A DNA stretch of 64,000 nucleotides from Brachypterus glaber (GCA_958510825.1 OY294044.1:72118095-72182094); one strand, 5' to 3'; shown: positions 34,000-46,401, numbered from the stretch's first letter. Translations and numbers: made by a program. Notes: a model not told the origin generated them from the sequence alone.

Positions 34000-35015
34000 T
34001 TGAAATAAATAAGGTGAAAAAAAAAGCATGAGGTATATTCGAGTATATTAGTTACTCAAGGCAAAAATGTATGCTTTTCCTTCTTGGTATATTTAGTAGC
34101 AAAACTACTTTAAACGATCACCCTGCACGGTTTTTGCATATCTGCAAAAGAATATACGTGTTCAACGCATAGAGAAGAAAAGAGGACTAAAAGTCGAGCC
34201 TGCGCAAGATTATTTTGTGACAGAACGGGGTAGGAAATGACGTAAGGCAATATATCTGAGCTTGCGCAGTACGCATCTCTATCAGCTGTGAAATGCTGTC
34301 GGTCGTAAAACAATTCATCACCCCAGTATTCATTTGTCTTATCTCCAAAAATCCCCCAGTAAAAATCTTAAAATGTCCGAAAATAGAGATATGGCAAACC
34401 AAAACTGGGGTGACGAATTATTAGTAGTTTGTTTATACTGTCAGTACTGTCAGATCGTCGTTTGTTTCTGTTCATTTTTCGACTTCTACTGTGTTTTAAT
34501 TGTTTTTTTGCTGCATTTGTGACCTGTATTATTGCTTTATGAAGAGCAAAGGGTCAATCCCTGGTGTACTCAAAGTAGGTGTACAAAATCCCGAAATTCA
34601 AACACACCTCGAAAAATTCTTATAAAATAATTTAAAAAAACTATTTCGACGTTTCTTCGTAGATATTTATTGTTTTCTGTTGAATTTTTTACAATTTTTA
34701 TTTGACACGTAAAACTAAGGTTAAAAATACTTGTCAAAAACAACAATAGTAGTGCGCATGTGCAAGTTTATCTCAGATGCGCTAGGCACATTTATCACAG
34801 TATTCCGCAACGGCTTTGGAGGTCTTTCCTTGTCTATGGTTCAACGGCGGTCATATTTAAAAGTTCAAAAACATTTTACGAGATGACACTACTGGCAGTT
34901 GAACTTCGTGCACTATAGAAATCTATTATTCGTCTCAATTCTACAAAGTACAAATCATATGTACATATAATTTGTACTTTGCGTGTTAAAATTTTAGCGG
35001 AAGCGGAACTAGTCA
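34000..35015. other. gene-free region upstream of inx3 coding exon 1
   Basis: No exon, TATA element or CpG-rich block stands out. A small inverted pair (TTCATCACCCCAGT at 34313; ACTGGGGTGACGAA at 34405) brackets about 100 bp. The missing 5' non-coding inx3 exon could be here or further upstream. Confidence 0.35.
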
Positions 35016-35017
35016 TA

Positions 35018-35228
35018 AAGTCGTATTAATGGTGCAGGTCTCTTGCAAAACAACTTTACACTAGATACTTCAAAAACGCTTTGACATGAGACTTGAAATT
35101 TTGACTAAAAGTTTTTTGCCACGTTGAAAATATTTGGTTAAGTCAGTGTCAATTTGACACTGCAAAGTGTTCTTGAAATATCTTAGTGTAAAGTTGTTTT
35201 GCAAGCGACCTGCACCATTAATACGACT
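35018..35228. mobile_element. 211-bp MITE with ~46-bp inverted ends
   Basis: AGTCGTATTAATGGTGCAGG through TTGCAAAACAACTTTACACT pairs with the inverse at 35183-35228 almost perfectly. The interior contains GTGTCAATTTGACACTG, a small palindrome. Confidence 0.8.
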
Positions 35229-35233
35229 ATATA

Positions 35234-35813
35234 GGGTTATTCTTTTAAATGGTACACCACCCGTAACTTTTGAACCGAGGGGTTTATTTATTGAAAAAAA
35301 GTGTACAAGGAAGATTGTCAAAGATTGTCAGAAAGATTGTACAAAATTGTAATGAATATTGTTAAAGATTATGGGAAGATTTTAGATGATTGTGGAAGAT
35401 TGTAGATGATTGTGAATGATTCTTGAGGATTGCAGATTATTGTGATAGAAGGAATTGTCAAGTATTGTAGAAGATTGTTGAATAGGTGTACAAGGATTGT
35501 CCAATAAATAAACCTCTCGTTTTGAACTGAATGAGATATAAGCTTCAAATTTGGAATATTTATATCACACAATAATATTTTTCAATTTTTTATTCGGTAA
35601 GCGGCGCCAGGGCGGCAATAGGGGACAATATCTTAAATGGCACCCTAGGTCTTTTTGTCCCCCACTGTCCCCTGGCGCCGCCTTACCGAATAAAAAATTG
35701 AAAAATATGACAAGTCATAGTTTTTGTTGTTTATTCCAAGTTTAAAGTTTATACCTCATCCTGTTCAAAAGTTACGGGGGGTGTACCATTTAAAAGAATA
35801 ACCCTGTATGTAA
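35234..35813. mobile_element. GGGTTATTCTTTTAAATGG foldback, host of a nested insertion
   Basis: The outer ends GGGTTATTCTTTTAAATGGT / ACCATTTAAAAGAATAACCC bound the element. The inner arms TTCAATTTTTTATTCGGTAA with GCGGCGCCAGGG fold back around 35640. The left arm is split by the CGAGGGG element at 35276-35519. Removing that insert and one TTTTGAAC restores pairing with the right arm (35760-35780). Confidence 0.8.
35276..35519. mobile_element. CGAGGGG element with internal GATTGT array, copy 2, 8-bp TSD
   Basis: The ends are CGAGGGGTTTATTTATTG / CAATAAATAAACCTCTCG (one mismatch). The target duplication TTTTGAAC is exact at 35268-35275 and 35520-35527. The interior is a degenerate GATTGT array, longer than in copy 1. 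It is inserted in the left arm of the 35234-35813 foldback, whose right arm shows the empty site. Confidence 0.88.
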
Positions 35814-36204
35814 AATTGTGTATTTTTTTTGGTTTTTTACTCGTTTAACTTTAAACCTTAATAACCTGCTTAATTTTTGACAAAAAGGTACTTACATATT
35901 TTATTGTTACAATTTTATGATCTATGATAAGGGTCTTTATTAATATTAAAAAAACTTATTTTTAACTTTCTGTCTTTCTAAAGCCCCTTTTTGTTTTGAA
36001 TGTCACAATTTAATTTTATTTATTTATTCCTACGACCTAGTTAGTAGTTAGTGTCTATTTCCCACCCGTTGCCAATGACAACGGTTGGCAAGTGACGATC
36101 AGCTGATTTTACATATCTGCTGTCAGAAAATTAGTAAACGTCAAACACATAACCTCAAATTGACACTAAATTTAAGATAATTTTTGCGTTTTTTGATCTT
36201 TAGA

Positions 36205-36285
36205 TGTTAGGTCGTAGGAAAAATAGTATACGCATCTCGACTAGGTTCGCGTACTCGGTGCGTAATATACTATTTCCTAATTCCA
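36205..36285. mobile_element. short foldback (TCGTAGGAAAAATAGT family)
   Basis: TAGGAAAAATAGTATACGCA pairs with TGCGTAATATACTATTTCCTA. The terminal 16 bases TCGTAGGAAAAATAGT also appear inverted at 49800-49817, the end of another foldback. Confidence 0.6.
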
Positions 36286-36562
36286 AAATAGTTAACAATA
36301 TCAAGCGAGTTTATGCAATCTTGGACTTTGTGGAGAATGTTTACAAACTTAATTACTGTTATCAATAAAATATTATCAATTTGTGACCAAAAAGTGTTTA
36401 ATTATTTAATAAATTTAATGCATGAAAAAAATATCTTGTTGTTTCCGTAATAGAACATACATAATTTTTATTCAGTTACTCTTCATTCTATATCATGAAA
36501 AGATTATATTATTTTTTTAATGAATTATTTATAATGTAACTATAGTTTATAAATATCTGACT

Positions 36563-36701
36563 AAGGGCATATCCACAGGCTCCCATAACAACATAGTACA
36601 TAACAATGCGATGCCGTGATTGGCTTGATGTGTCGCCATGTATCTTGTAAGCCAATCACGGCATCGCATTCGTATATTTTATGTTCTTATGCAAGCTTCT
36701 G
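36563..36701. mobile_element. palindromic MITE (GCGATGCCGTGATTGGCTT family), copy 2
   Basis: It begins AAGGGCATATCCACAGGCTC and has the core ATGCGATGCCGTGATTGGCT folding with AGCCAATCACGGCATCGCAT. The right end is at ATGCAAGCTTCTG, shorter than in copy 3. Confidence 0.75.
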
Positions 36702-36738
36702 TATTTTTTTAGATACATATGTATAAGATACATATGTA

Positions 36739-37156
36739 CATTAGGGTGACCCGCGAAAATTTCAAATTAAAAAATTTGGCGGTCTCACTCCTTAAATTTG
36801 TTCCTTGGGGTTTGGAGACAAACCTAAAATGAAGCAATGTAGTGCATTTTCGAACTTAAAAGGGCACAGGTCCGCCAATTTAAAAGAAAACTTTCTGATT
36901 TATTTTTTTTTTTTTGAGGTTATCCATTTACTATTCCTTTATACCGTGATGTGTTAAAAAGATTTAAATAAAAAATCCTTCGGCATTAAAAAAAATATAA
37001 AAGCTTAAGAAAGATATATTTTTAAAAAATGGCGAACTCTAGATTTTTTTCAAAAATTCTGAAAAAATTCAGGGAGGATACTTACCCCAATGAACCAATT
37101 TAAGGGGAGAGACCTCCAAATTTTTCAATTTAAAATTTTTGTGGGTCACCCTAATG
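36739..37156. mobile_element. 418-bp MITE with CATTAGGGTGACCC ends
   Basis: Inverted repeats of about 60 bp: CATTAGGGTGACCCGCGAAA at left, the inverse of TTTTTGTGGGTCACCCTAATG at right. Pairing continues through TTAAATT and the GAGACC/GGTCTC region. Flanking TGTA/TACA prevents a clear target-duplication call. Confidence 0.75.
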
Positions 37157-37478
37157 TACATGCATGTATACATAAGTGGTAACTCGAAGGACCAAGCACA
37201 CGCAAAATGGTTGTAATTATGTGAAATATAAAAATAAATTTAAATGTCAGGCTTTTTAAAATTTAACCACTGTAAAACTTCACCTGTATAATTTAAATAA
37301 AAGGAACTTTTTAGGTTAAAAATTTAAATTTATATTTAAATACAAACAGTGACATATTTGTAGGTACTTCTTCTTCATAACGGTAAAACCTACAGCCTTG
37401 AATTTATAAATATCTATAGAGAATCGTCTCGAATAATAAGGTAACCTGAATGAAGTGCATGCAGAAGCCTTTTAGTTA

Positions 37479-38388
37479 TACAGGGTGGGTAAGAAACAGT
37501 TCTATAAAATTTAAGGGGTTATTTTAAAAGTCCAAACGTACTGCTGCCAATAATAGAATAATTCCCTCTATACATAGTTCATAATTACAAATAACAAAAA
37601 CGAGGGTGAACCTCTACACGGACTTCCGCGATTTTTGTAGGACTTTTGTAAGACTTCCGACATTTACGAAACAAAAAAGAACTAAGATTTTTAAGCTTTT
37701 CAATAGGATTCCTGAGATTTCTAAAAAAATATGTCGAAAATTACCTCCCATAATTTTTAAAATTTTTGAAAGACTTCCGATATTTACGAAACAAAAAAGA
37801 ACTAAGATTTTTAAGCTTTTCAATAAGATTCCTGAGATTTCTAAAAAATATGTCGAAAATTACCTCCCATAATTTTTAAGATTTTTGAAAGGCTTCCGAT
37901 ATTTACGAAACAAAAAAGAACTAAGATTTTTAAGCTTTTCAATAAGATTCCTGAGATTTCTAAAAAAATATGTCGAAAATTACCTCCCATAATTTTTAAA
38001 ATTTTTGAAAGACTTCCGATATTTACGAAACAAAAAGAAACTAAGATTTTTAAGCTTTTCAATAATATTCCTGAGATTTCTAAAAAAATATGTCGAAAAT
38101 TACCTCCCATAATTTTTTAAATTTTTGAAAGACTTCCGATATTTACGAAACAAAAAAGAACTAAGATTTTTAAGCTTTTCAATAAGATTCTTGAGATTTC
38201 TAAAAAGTTATGTCAAAAATTACCTCCCATAATTTTTGAGATTTTTGAAAGACTTCCGAAAATAATTCAACAAAAAAATAAGTTCAAAAAGAACCCGTAA
38301 ACAAAAATTATAAAAAAAACAATTAAATATTTCATATGTAGAGTAAATAATAATTCTGTATAATCCTGTATTTAAAAATTATTCATCT
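37479..38388. mobile_element. 910-bp insertion flanked by an exact 32-bp direct repeat
   Basis: TGAATGAAGTGCATGCAGAA...TTTTAGTTA occurs identically at 37447-37478 and 38389-38420. Between the copies, the sequence starts TACAGGGTGGGTAAGAAACA, includes the ACTGCTGCCAA repeat head at 37541, and is mostly the 120-bp array. Such a long exact flank is unusual for DNA transposons. It could be a large target duplication, as some retroelements make, or a local duplication. Confidence 0.6.
37618..38270 (+). repeat. 120-bp tandem array, five-plus units
   Basis: ACGAAACAAAAAAGAACTAA recurs at about 37667, 37787, 37906, 38026 and 38146 (119-120 bp steps). Each unit contains AAGCTTTTCAATAAGATTCC, TATGTCGAAAATTACCTCCC and TTTTGAAAGACTTCCG. 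The period is near a multiple of three, so long frames stay open on both strands; these are not genes. Confidence 0.9.
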
Positions 38389-38496
38389 TGAATGAAGTGC
38401 ATGCAGAAGCCTTTTAGTTAGGTTACCTACACCAGGTAACCCTCGAAGTAACAAGAAACTAAATAAATACAGGTTGTATCGGAAATAGGGTAACTG

Positions 38497-38652
38497 ATAT
38501 ATCTAAAATAGAAAGTTATCTATCTAACTATCTATCCTTAAAATCAAATGGACTGCACTGATGATTCCCAAAAAGGATGAAATGGTACTATTCACTGTTT
38601 CCTGTCCATTTGATTTTAACGATAGATAGATAACTTTTTATACATATATTTT
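38497..38652. mobile_element. foldback MITE
   Basis: AAGTTATCTATCTAACTATC and AAAATCAAATGGAC pair with GTCCATTTGATTTTAACGAT and AGATAGATAACTTTT. The loop is about 55 bp. Confidence 0.7.
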
Positions 38653-38839
38653 CGGTTATTAACCGACAAACGTGCAGTATATATCAATTCCTAATTTATT
38701 GATACCTCTAAGTTTATATTTATATCTTACAATGGGGGTCTGAATATCTCGAAAAAAAATCTTACGTAATTTGTGTACGAGCATTAAAAAAAAAAAGAAT
38801 CTGACTACCCTGATGTGGAAACCAAGCAAAATCTGCGCA

Positions 38840-39230
38840 TTTATCATTATTATTATTAATATTATTATTATTATTATCATTACTATTATTATTCCTTTAT
38901 TTACATAGATTACAATCTGGACTTAAAATAAAATAAAAATTACTGGCCAAAACCAAACCAAATTACAGGTTCCAAAGATAGCAGCTTTCTAAATTTCTAA
39001 TAATGTAAATTTTGGCATTTATTATTATTATTATTGTCATTAATATCAATAAAATCATTATTATTATCTTTATTATTATTTTTATCTTAATTATTCTTTA
39101 TTTTCTCAACTAACTTAGTTATATAATTACAACTAACTTATATAACTACAATACATTAATAATAAATATAATTGACCGATCTACTGAGGATAAGCCGTAT
39201 CCTTTAGGTAAGATTATTATTATTATCATC
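38840..39230 (-). repeat. ATT-rich microsatellites, probable LINE 3' end
   Basis: Interrupted ATT runs lie at 38843-38891, 39018-39095 and 39208-39228. Next to the first, the minus strand reads GTAAATAAAGGAATAATAAT, the same layout as the LINE tails at 10072 and 30817. Confidence 0.55.
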
Positions 39231-40950
39231 ATTTTTTGTCATGACTGCATAGAAAAATACATTACTTTTCGCTGATTTTCGCCTGATATATTACATTCTC
39301 TGATATTTTCCCGATTTCTCGACTTTTTCCAAAATATGGTCACCCTTTAATAACATAATGAAAAAATAACCAAAATTAAACTACAGAAAGTTTTTATTAA
39401 AAACTATTATTAATCCTAAACATTTAATCACAATTTGTTTAATAAAAATCACTTACATTAAGATTGTTTAAAACAAATGACTAGCAATTGTTTTGATTAT
39501 CGGTCGATTAGTGTACTAATTCCACAAAGGTACAATGAAAATTATTCATTGTATTCATTATCCATATTTCATTACAAAGAATAACAAAATTTGTAATTGT
39601 AGGCATTTTATGCCTACATTATTAGTAATAATTTATTACACAGCATGAAAAGACAACTAATATTAAGTTTAATTTGTGGTATAAACTATCAATAAATTAT
39701 CGAAAATGTTACTTTTTGCATATTTCATAAAAAATTATCTAATAATAATTTTTGATCGACGAAAAAACAAGTAATAATTTTTGTCCTTTTAAAATTAGAC
39801 CAGTACATGTACTGGTACTGATACTGATAAACAAATCTAAAAATATTAATACAAAAAGTGGATGTTTCAACTTTTAGGTATAGAATACAATTTTAACGAT
39901 TATTCTAAAACATTATAACGTTATATTAAATACAATCAAACCATACACGGTGTATTTGAAATAGCGTAGGAAATTTTAACAGATGATTCTACATCATAAA
40001 ATATGACAAAAAGTTCCTATAAACATATGTCTAAAAATGCGTCATTTAATAACTCAGGAACCCTTTGAGATACATCAATGAGGTTTTGCACGTCAACTAA
40101 TCCTACCAAGGCCCGTTTTTATGTGTTATTTTCATGTACTTATTTCAACCAGGGGTGTGCGAAACGGGGGGGGCTTATCAGTTTTTTGTCCCATCTTTTT
40201 TCTGTGTAACTTTTTTGCAATTTTATTTTTGAAATATGATTCCTCAGGTCAAAATACATAAAAAAGGTACTCTTGTTGTAATACTGTAGGATTAACCGTT
40301 TTCGAGAAAAATTCATTTGAAGGTGAAATTCCACGGTTCGAGGACGAAAAATTAAATACTAAAATGTTGAAAACCAAAATTTTAATGATGCAGGGCGCAT
40401 GTACATTAAAAACTAAGAAAAAAAACCTCATATACAGGTACTTCCAAAAATCAATCCTAATGGAGCTATGGTCTCCTAAATATGCACCATTTTTAAAGGG
40501 CTATGGTAGCTTTAAAAGCGTTTTTTCGACCTACATGTATAGAAACTTTTTTTCTTAGTTTTTGATGTAGAATAACATTGCATCATTAAAATTTTGGTTT
40601 TCGACATTTAGTATTTAATTTTTCGTCCTCGAACCATGAAATTTCACCTTCAAATGAACTTTTCTCGAAAACGGTTAATCCTACAGTATTACAACAGAAG
40701 TACCTTTTTTATGTATTTTAACCTGAGGAATCATATTTTAAAAATAAAATTGCAAAAAAGTTACACAGAAAAAAGTTTGGGACAAAAAACTGATAAGGTC
40801 CCCCCGTTTCGCACACCCCTGGTTTAAATAAGTACGTGAAAATGATATACAAAGATGGGCCTTATTAGGATTAATTCACGTGCAAAACCTCGTTAATATA
40901 TCTCAAAGGGTTCCTGAGTTATTAAATAAAAACCGATTTTTTTAGCCAAT

Positions 40951-41162
40951 TTCAAAGAGGCGTAGCTCCCTTATGACGCATTTTTAGATATATGTTCACG
41001 GAAAAAAAAATTATAGCTAGGAGCGCTATAACACACATACCAAGCAAATTATAATTTCAAAGAGGCGTAGCTCCCTTATGACGCATTTTTAGATATATGT
41101 TCACGGAAAAAAAAATTATAGCTAGGAGCGCTATAACACACATACCAAGCAAATTATAATTG
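40951..41162 (+). repeat. 105-bp tandem duplication
   Basis: TTCAAAGAGGCGTAGCTCCC starts at 40951 and 41056. The two units appear identical and span the boundary between the 39944 element's right arm and the CACGGAAA insertion, so the duplication is younger than that insertion. Confidence 0.85.
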
Positions 41163-41530
41163 CTTATTATATAAATACAAGGCTTTCTCTTACAATTATG
41201 GCAGTCAGTGTAAAAATTTATATGAAATACTTTAATTGTTTAGTGAATAACAAAATATAACAAATAGTATGGCATTTATAGCTTAAATAGATTTAATTAT
41301 TGTCCGTGCTAATAATTTTTATAATATAATAAAATTTCTGTAAATTTATAATAGTGCCTGTAATAAATATAATCGTGTCTGTAATATATATAATCGTTTC
41401 CAATTTATTTTTAACATTATTAGTTATTGTGTCCCTTATAATCTATAGCTTAAATCACTATAATTTGCCACTGTTACCAAATATCTTATAATGTATAGCG
41501 CAGAGCCCACTAATTTCTTTCCGTGTTTAT
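41106..41530. mobile_element. insertion with CACGGAAA / TTTCCG ends, TGTT flanks
   Basis: The paired arm of the host foldback shows the uninterrupted sequence ATATGTTTATAGG. In the right arm, TGTT precedes CACGGAAA and TGTT follows TTTCCG, which suggests a 4-bp target duplication. The interior is AT-rich and non-coding. Confidence 0.5.
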
Positions 41531-41605
41531 AGGAACTTTTTGTCATATTTTATCATGTATAATCACCTGTTAAAATTTCCTACGCTATTTCAAATACACC
41601 CTGTA

Positions 41606-44126
41606 TATATTATAATATAATATATTATACTAAACAACTTCATAGTATTTAATTTTACAACAACATTTTTGTAATATATAACTGCAGTTATTTTATGGAC
41701 GATTAATGAAGGTGGCGGAAATCAGCTGATTTTACCAAAGTTTTGAAAGTAGGCATTTTGGGCTGAAATGTTCATTTTAACGATAAGCATATACATGTAC
41801 ATGTAATTACATGTCATATGTAGTTTTTATGTGCACTACATGTATTATGTGAATTTAAAATAAAATGCGTTCAATTTGGTTTGGACTTGTTGTAAGTCGA
41901 ACAATTGCACTCGTTTGTAAATACCGAACGCCTTTACTTGTCAGTTGCTGTATTCTATACAATATATAGTGGTTGGCGCATATACAACTATTAATTGTTG
42001 TATTCTATAACCTAATTACGCGAGTTTTAGTGTATAACGTTACAATTTTTAATAAAAGTGCACTTATTTATTTAACGTTTTATTGTATAGTTCATGTTGT
42101 ATATCAGAGGCGTACCGAGGAGGGGAGGCTGGCGCGGGCTGTAGCCCCCCTCCTCCAAAGAAAGTCCTCCAAGTTTGTTTTTTATTTTAACAATTTTGCT
42201 TACAACATTGAATAAAATAATTATTTTTTTTTGTTTTTGTTTATATATCAACTGAATTTTTTGCTATTGAACAAAGAAGTAAAAAAATCGTTGCAAGTCA
42301 CCCAATTGCACGGTACATGTTAATACATAGACTTTATGCTTAATTAAACAAAATTTATTATAATGATATTAAATTTATTGTAATCATATTATGGCATTAT
42401 AAACGGAAATGATACAATCGAGTATAGTTCATGATGTTTTTTTATTTGCATCTTTGCAAATTTTTTTCACTCGGATATTTGATACGTATTACAGAAATTT
42501 TAAACTAGGTGAGTAGTGACATACGTGCAACTTAGGGTCACTCGATCAGTTGTTATTTTGTATCGTATTACAAACGGTCTAGTGACTCTAGTGCTTAAAC
42601 TTATCCAGCCGTTACCTCCTGTGTACAAAATTTATGCATTTTTAGATTAAGGTATATTTTTTGTTGGAAAAACCGGTATATTTTCCATTTAGCAGTCTAA
42701 TCAATAACGCATTTTGCTTTACATGAGAAAGATGAGAAAATCTTCGAGAAAAAATTATTATAGCTAGTATAGAAATATAGATAACTTATTTACAGCTTTG
42801 TTTATAGACGTGAATTTGCTAATGCAGATTTTGACTTTACTAAATAGTCAAGAACAGTATATCAATGCAATAATTCGCTACCGTTTGTGCCGAAGTAAAT
42901 ATTAAAATTGTGATAATGTGCAAAATATAAGCATGCTTATCTGCAGATGTTTAAGTTGTCAATGTTTCATGAATTTTGCATACATCTGTAACATCTGAAT
43001 ACAGAAGAGGTCCCCAGGGACCTCTACCTAAGGTATATTTCCATGCGAAAGGTATAATTGAAATTTGGGTTTTTTATTATTGTATAATTTAAAAACTAAT
43101 TGGTTTACACAGGCGTTAAAAAAGTAGTTATAAACTCCTTATACATTGTTTTTTAATGTTAATAAAATGATAGTGGTCCCCGGGGACCTCTGTGACACTA
43201 AAATGCAGCACACCACCATGCAACACTAGCACTTTAGTGACTGTCCCCTCTGGAAATTTTCCTGATTCGCCACTGTTTTCAACGCCAAATTTAATTTATT
43301 AAAACAAAAACTTCGTTCCTAAGAGATGTTTTAATAAAATTATATTTCTGAAATACTTAAGTAGATACTTATGGTTAAACTTTGTTTATTCAACATATGC
43401 TAACCATCTTCTGGAAATAATTAGCAAATATCTCAAAACGTGGGCATTTAGAATCTTGTGAGTTTGTCAGCAGTAATTATAAACATCCAGTATAGTCATG
43501 TTGGCCATAAGTCTATGGTGAACGAATAGATTCTTTAAACAACATCTCTTAAACTAAGAATTGAGTTTAAGTGTTAATTTCGGTAATTTGAACCACAAAA
43601 TCAGTAAATAATAAATTCCCCCTAATATTTTTTTTTAAGTAGTACTAAGAAAATACTTGTTTCTCTCAAATTAAGTACCATGGCTTTTGCAAAAGTTTGT
43701 AGACTTGTAGAGGATATTGGTTTAAACGAGGGATTATTAGTTGTGTATACTGTGTTTTGACACTTAATAGTGTTAATTTCTTTAGTTTAAATTATTTAAA
43801 TAATTAAATGATAGCTTCACCTTAAGTTTTTGTTCAAGTACTCCTTAGATAAGTCCTCAGATAAGCCTTTATCTTTTTAAAAGACTAGCGATTTCATATA
43901 GATTTTTTACTTAAAATTAAGTGACAAAAGCTTTCAGACGATAAAAGATTTTCGAAAAGAGCATGGATCATTAGTTGTTTATACTACTATAGTATAATAA
44001 TTAATTACTCATTCATAGTAATTATAAATCAAAATTTATTTATTTTCTCCAGAGCCACTAAGTTAATTAAACTAATGCCACGAATAATAAGAAACTCTTT
44101 CTTTTTTCTCTACATGTAAACCATTG
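41606..44126. other. 2.5-kb gene-free AT-rich stretch
   Basis: Features seen: TACATGTACATGTAATTACATG near 41790; a GC-rich patch around GGCGTACCGAGGAGGGGAGG at 42110-42160; and two related palindromes, GAGGTCCCCAGGGACCTCT at 43010 and GGTCCCCGGGGACC at 43176. Neither end of an element could be set and no coding signal was found. Confidence 0.4.
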
Positions 44127-44404
44127 GCTACGTTCAATGGAAATAGCAAAACTAATCAAAAGTTATAAAATGATAAGTTTTGCTAGCAAACTGCTGGACG
44201 GCAAATATCTGTCACTTGTCACAAACACCATTTGAGGTTAGAAATATCCACAAAAGTACATTCCCGCGCTTTAAAAAAATCAATCACATCTCAAAACGTT
44301 GATAAGGAACGATTGCCGCGACATCTGTCAATCGAACCTCATCATAGCGTTCAGTAGTGATTTGACAGCTTTCAATGAGTTTTGCTATTTCCATTGAACG
44401 CAGC
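44127..44404. mobile_element. 278-bp MITE with GGCTACGTTCAATGGAAATA ends (complete copy)
   Basis: Inverted ends of about 31 bp: GCTACGTTCAATGGAAATAG-CAAAACT at left, AGTTTTGCTATTTCCATTGA-ACGCAGC at right. Interior GACAGATGTCGCGG-like and GGGAATGTAC sequence matches the truncated copy at 5707-5950 in opposite orientation. Confidence 0.8.
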
Positions 44405-44854
44405 AATTTTGTCCTTGAAAATCACAATAATTGAATCAATCAAAACGCGTCCCTTAAAACTGTATAAAGTGGATAATTTGAGAATTTTATTGCTATTTAA
44501 ATGGACATTATGCAACTATTATAATTAGGAGATCTATTTTTAAAACACGAGTTGTATAATAATGATTTATTGCAAGGGGAAACACGTTTTGTCAATGGGT
44601 GCATTTAGAAGATTTATTATTAAATAGGTATCCTTTTTATTTTAAATGGCTATATCTCGGAAACTAATTGTTCTACGACAAAAATGACTGCCGTTGTTAG
44701 TATGGAAAATTAAAAAAGTTTTAATTATGAACCAAATTTTATCCTAGGATCACTCAGTTAATCATAGTTTTGCCCCATATCCCACCTCAAATTTATCTAT
44801 AGAACTTTAAAAATTCAAATAGTATACCCAGAAAAATAAAAACAAGCCGTGAAG

Positions 44855-45400
44855 ATATGTAATGAATGCTACGCATTCCATTATATACTATTCACAGTGA
44901 ATGGTATATTGCATTTTCCCATTTTTTAATGATAGTTTTTAAATTTTTTTAAAAAGTTTAACCCTTCATAACTTTTTGGTTTTTGAGGGGGTTAGTTTTA
45001 AAATTGGTAGAATTGATCCTTCTAATGAAGGAATTTTTCCTGAAAGAGTTAATCGCAATTTTCTTTCAGCTTTTTTCGAGTTTAACCCCTCATAACTTTT
45101 TTGTTTCTGGGGAGATTACTTTCAAAAACAATAGAGATTTTCTCCTCGTAGAACTTGATTTTTCCTAAAAATTTTAAGTCGATCGTATTATTCGTTGAGT
45201 TATCGTGTTCACAAAATCGTGACATCGGACGGACAGACAGACGGACGGACGGACATTAAAAAAAAAGTTGCTTATTTTTTTTACAAAACAAATTTATATC
45301 CAAGAATTTTTTGTCTAGGACGATTTTTGAAATAATTTGAAAATTCTATACTACCGTATAAGATTATTCTATCGCAGGCGCTGTGAATAATATAATAAAA
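44855..45400 (+). repeat. dispersed repeat, direct copy (paired with 48180-48840)
   Basis: AACAAGCCGTGAAGATATGT, AACCCCTCATAACTTTTTTG, TTTCTGGGGAGATTACTTTC, TTATCGTGTTCACAAAATCG and the GACGGACAGACAGACGGACG tail define a unit. It recurs in the opposite orientation about 3 kb away. Confidence 0.65.
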
Positions 45401-45527
45401 TGGGATGTATCGATGATGATAAGGAATAATCCGAATCTTCTAACTTGTAAAAACTCTTAATAGTCCAGGATCTTCTTCTGTGACCACTCTTGTTGAGAAA
45501 ATTTTTGTTTTTAAATTGGGTAAAAAT

Positions 45528-45774
45528 CAACTAATAACTCTTGTCTCTAGAATAGGCATTTCATTCGTAAAAACTGACAAAAACGTAGCCAACATATACA
45601 TTCTTCTGTCTTACTAGCAAAGCTTTGTTCTAACAGAGACAACAATACTAGTTACTGGTAACTGTTATTGTTTAGGCCTGAATATACCTACTATTTGTTT
45701 ACAAACAAACCGAGATGTTGGCGATACTTTATTTTAACGGTATGCGTATTCTAGAAAGAAGAGTTATTAGTTCG
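45528..45774. mobile_element. foldback with CTAATAACTCTTGTCTCTAG ends
   Basis: CTAATAACTCTTGTCTCTAG-AATAGGCAT pairs with ATGCGTATTCTAGAAAGAAG-AGTTATTAG; CCAACAT pairs with ATGTTGG further in. The length is about 247 bp. Confidence 0.6.
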
Positions 45775-46401
45775 TTGATAAAAATTAGTGTTTTTCGCCC
45801 GGGTTATATATTAAATATCATATTTCTAGACAGATTTAAACATTTCTTTTCTTAAAAAAAGTTTCATAGTATTTATATTGATATATGAAATTTTGAGGGT
45901 TTTGGAGTTATCTCAAAAGTTTTTATATGATTTCCTCTGACGCAAAAACTACAATTAAAAAAAGCTTAGAACCCAAAAACAATGGAAATGCATGATATTC
46001 AACTATTTAACATCTCAAATGGACCATATATTACTATAAACAGTCAATAAATAAATCAAATAGCAGTTATGCATCATTTACCAAAACATGTTGGAATTGC
46101 CATACATAATGTTATGTACATACAATAGCTACATTGTTTAAATTACCTATAATATAAACAATATAGAAATTGTTTATTTAATTAAATAATGCTTAATTTG
46201 TATACAGTATATTATGAAATCTTGCATTTATGCAGTAATTGTTTAGTTATTCTATATTTGTAATTTTAAATAAATTGTTGGAAACTGCAGGTACCAGCAT
46301 ACCATATAATATTATGGCTATATTATGGCGTAGTAAATGTAAATTAATTTGGGTTTTCCAGATATACGTATGAAGAGAAGATCTTTATTTTTGCCGAAAC
46401 T

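Larger units (their letters stand above)
39944..41605. mobile_element. 1.66-kb foldback with TACAGGGTGTATTTGAAATAG ends
   Basis: The left end is TACACGGTGTATTTGAAATA and the right end, inverted, is TACAGGGTGTATTTGAAATA; both have TA at the tips. The arms pair from 39944-40430 to about 40560-41100 (for example ACCAGGGGTGTGCGAAACGG / CCGTTTCGCACACCCCTGG). The right arm is interrupted by a 105-bp tandem duplication and a ~0.4-kb insertion with CACGGAAA / TTTCCG ends. No gene. Confidence 0.8.

Noticed and set aside
37606..38110. Repetitive frames on both strands with a ~40-residue period
   Set aside because: Produced by the 120-bp tandem array, whose period is near a multiple of three; both strands are equally open.
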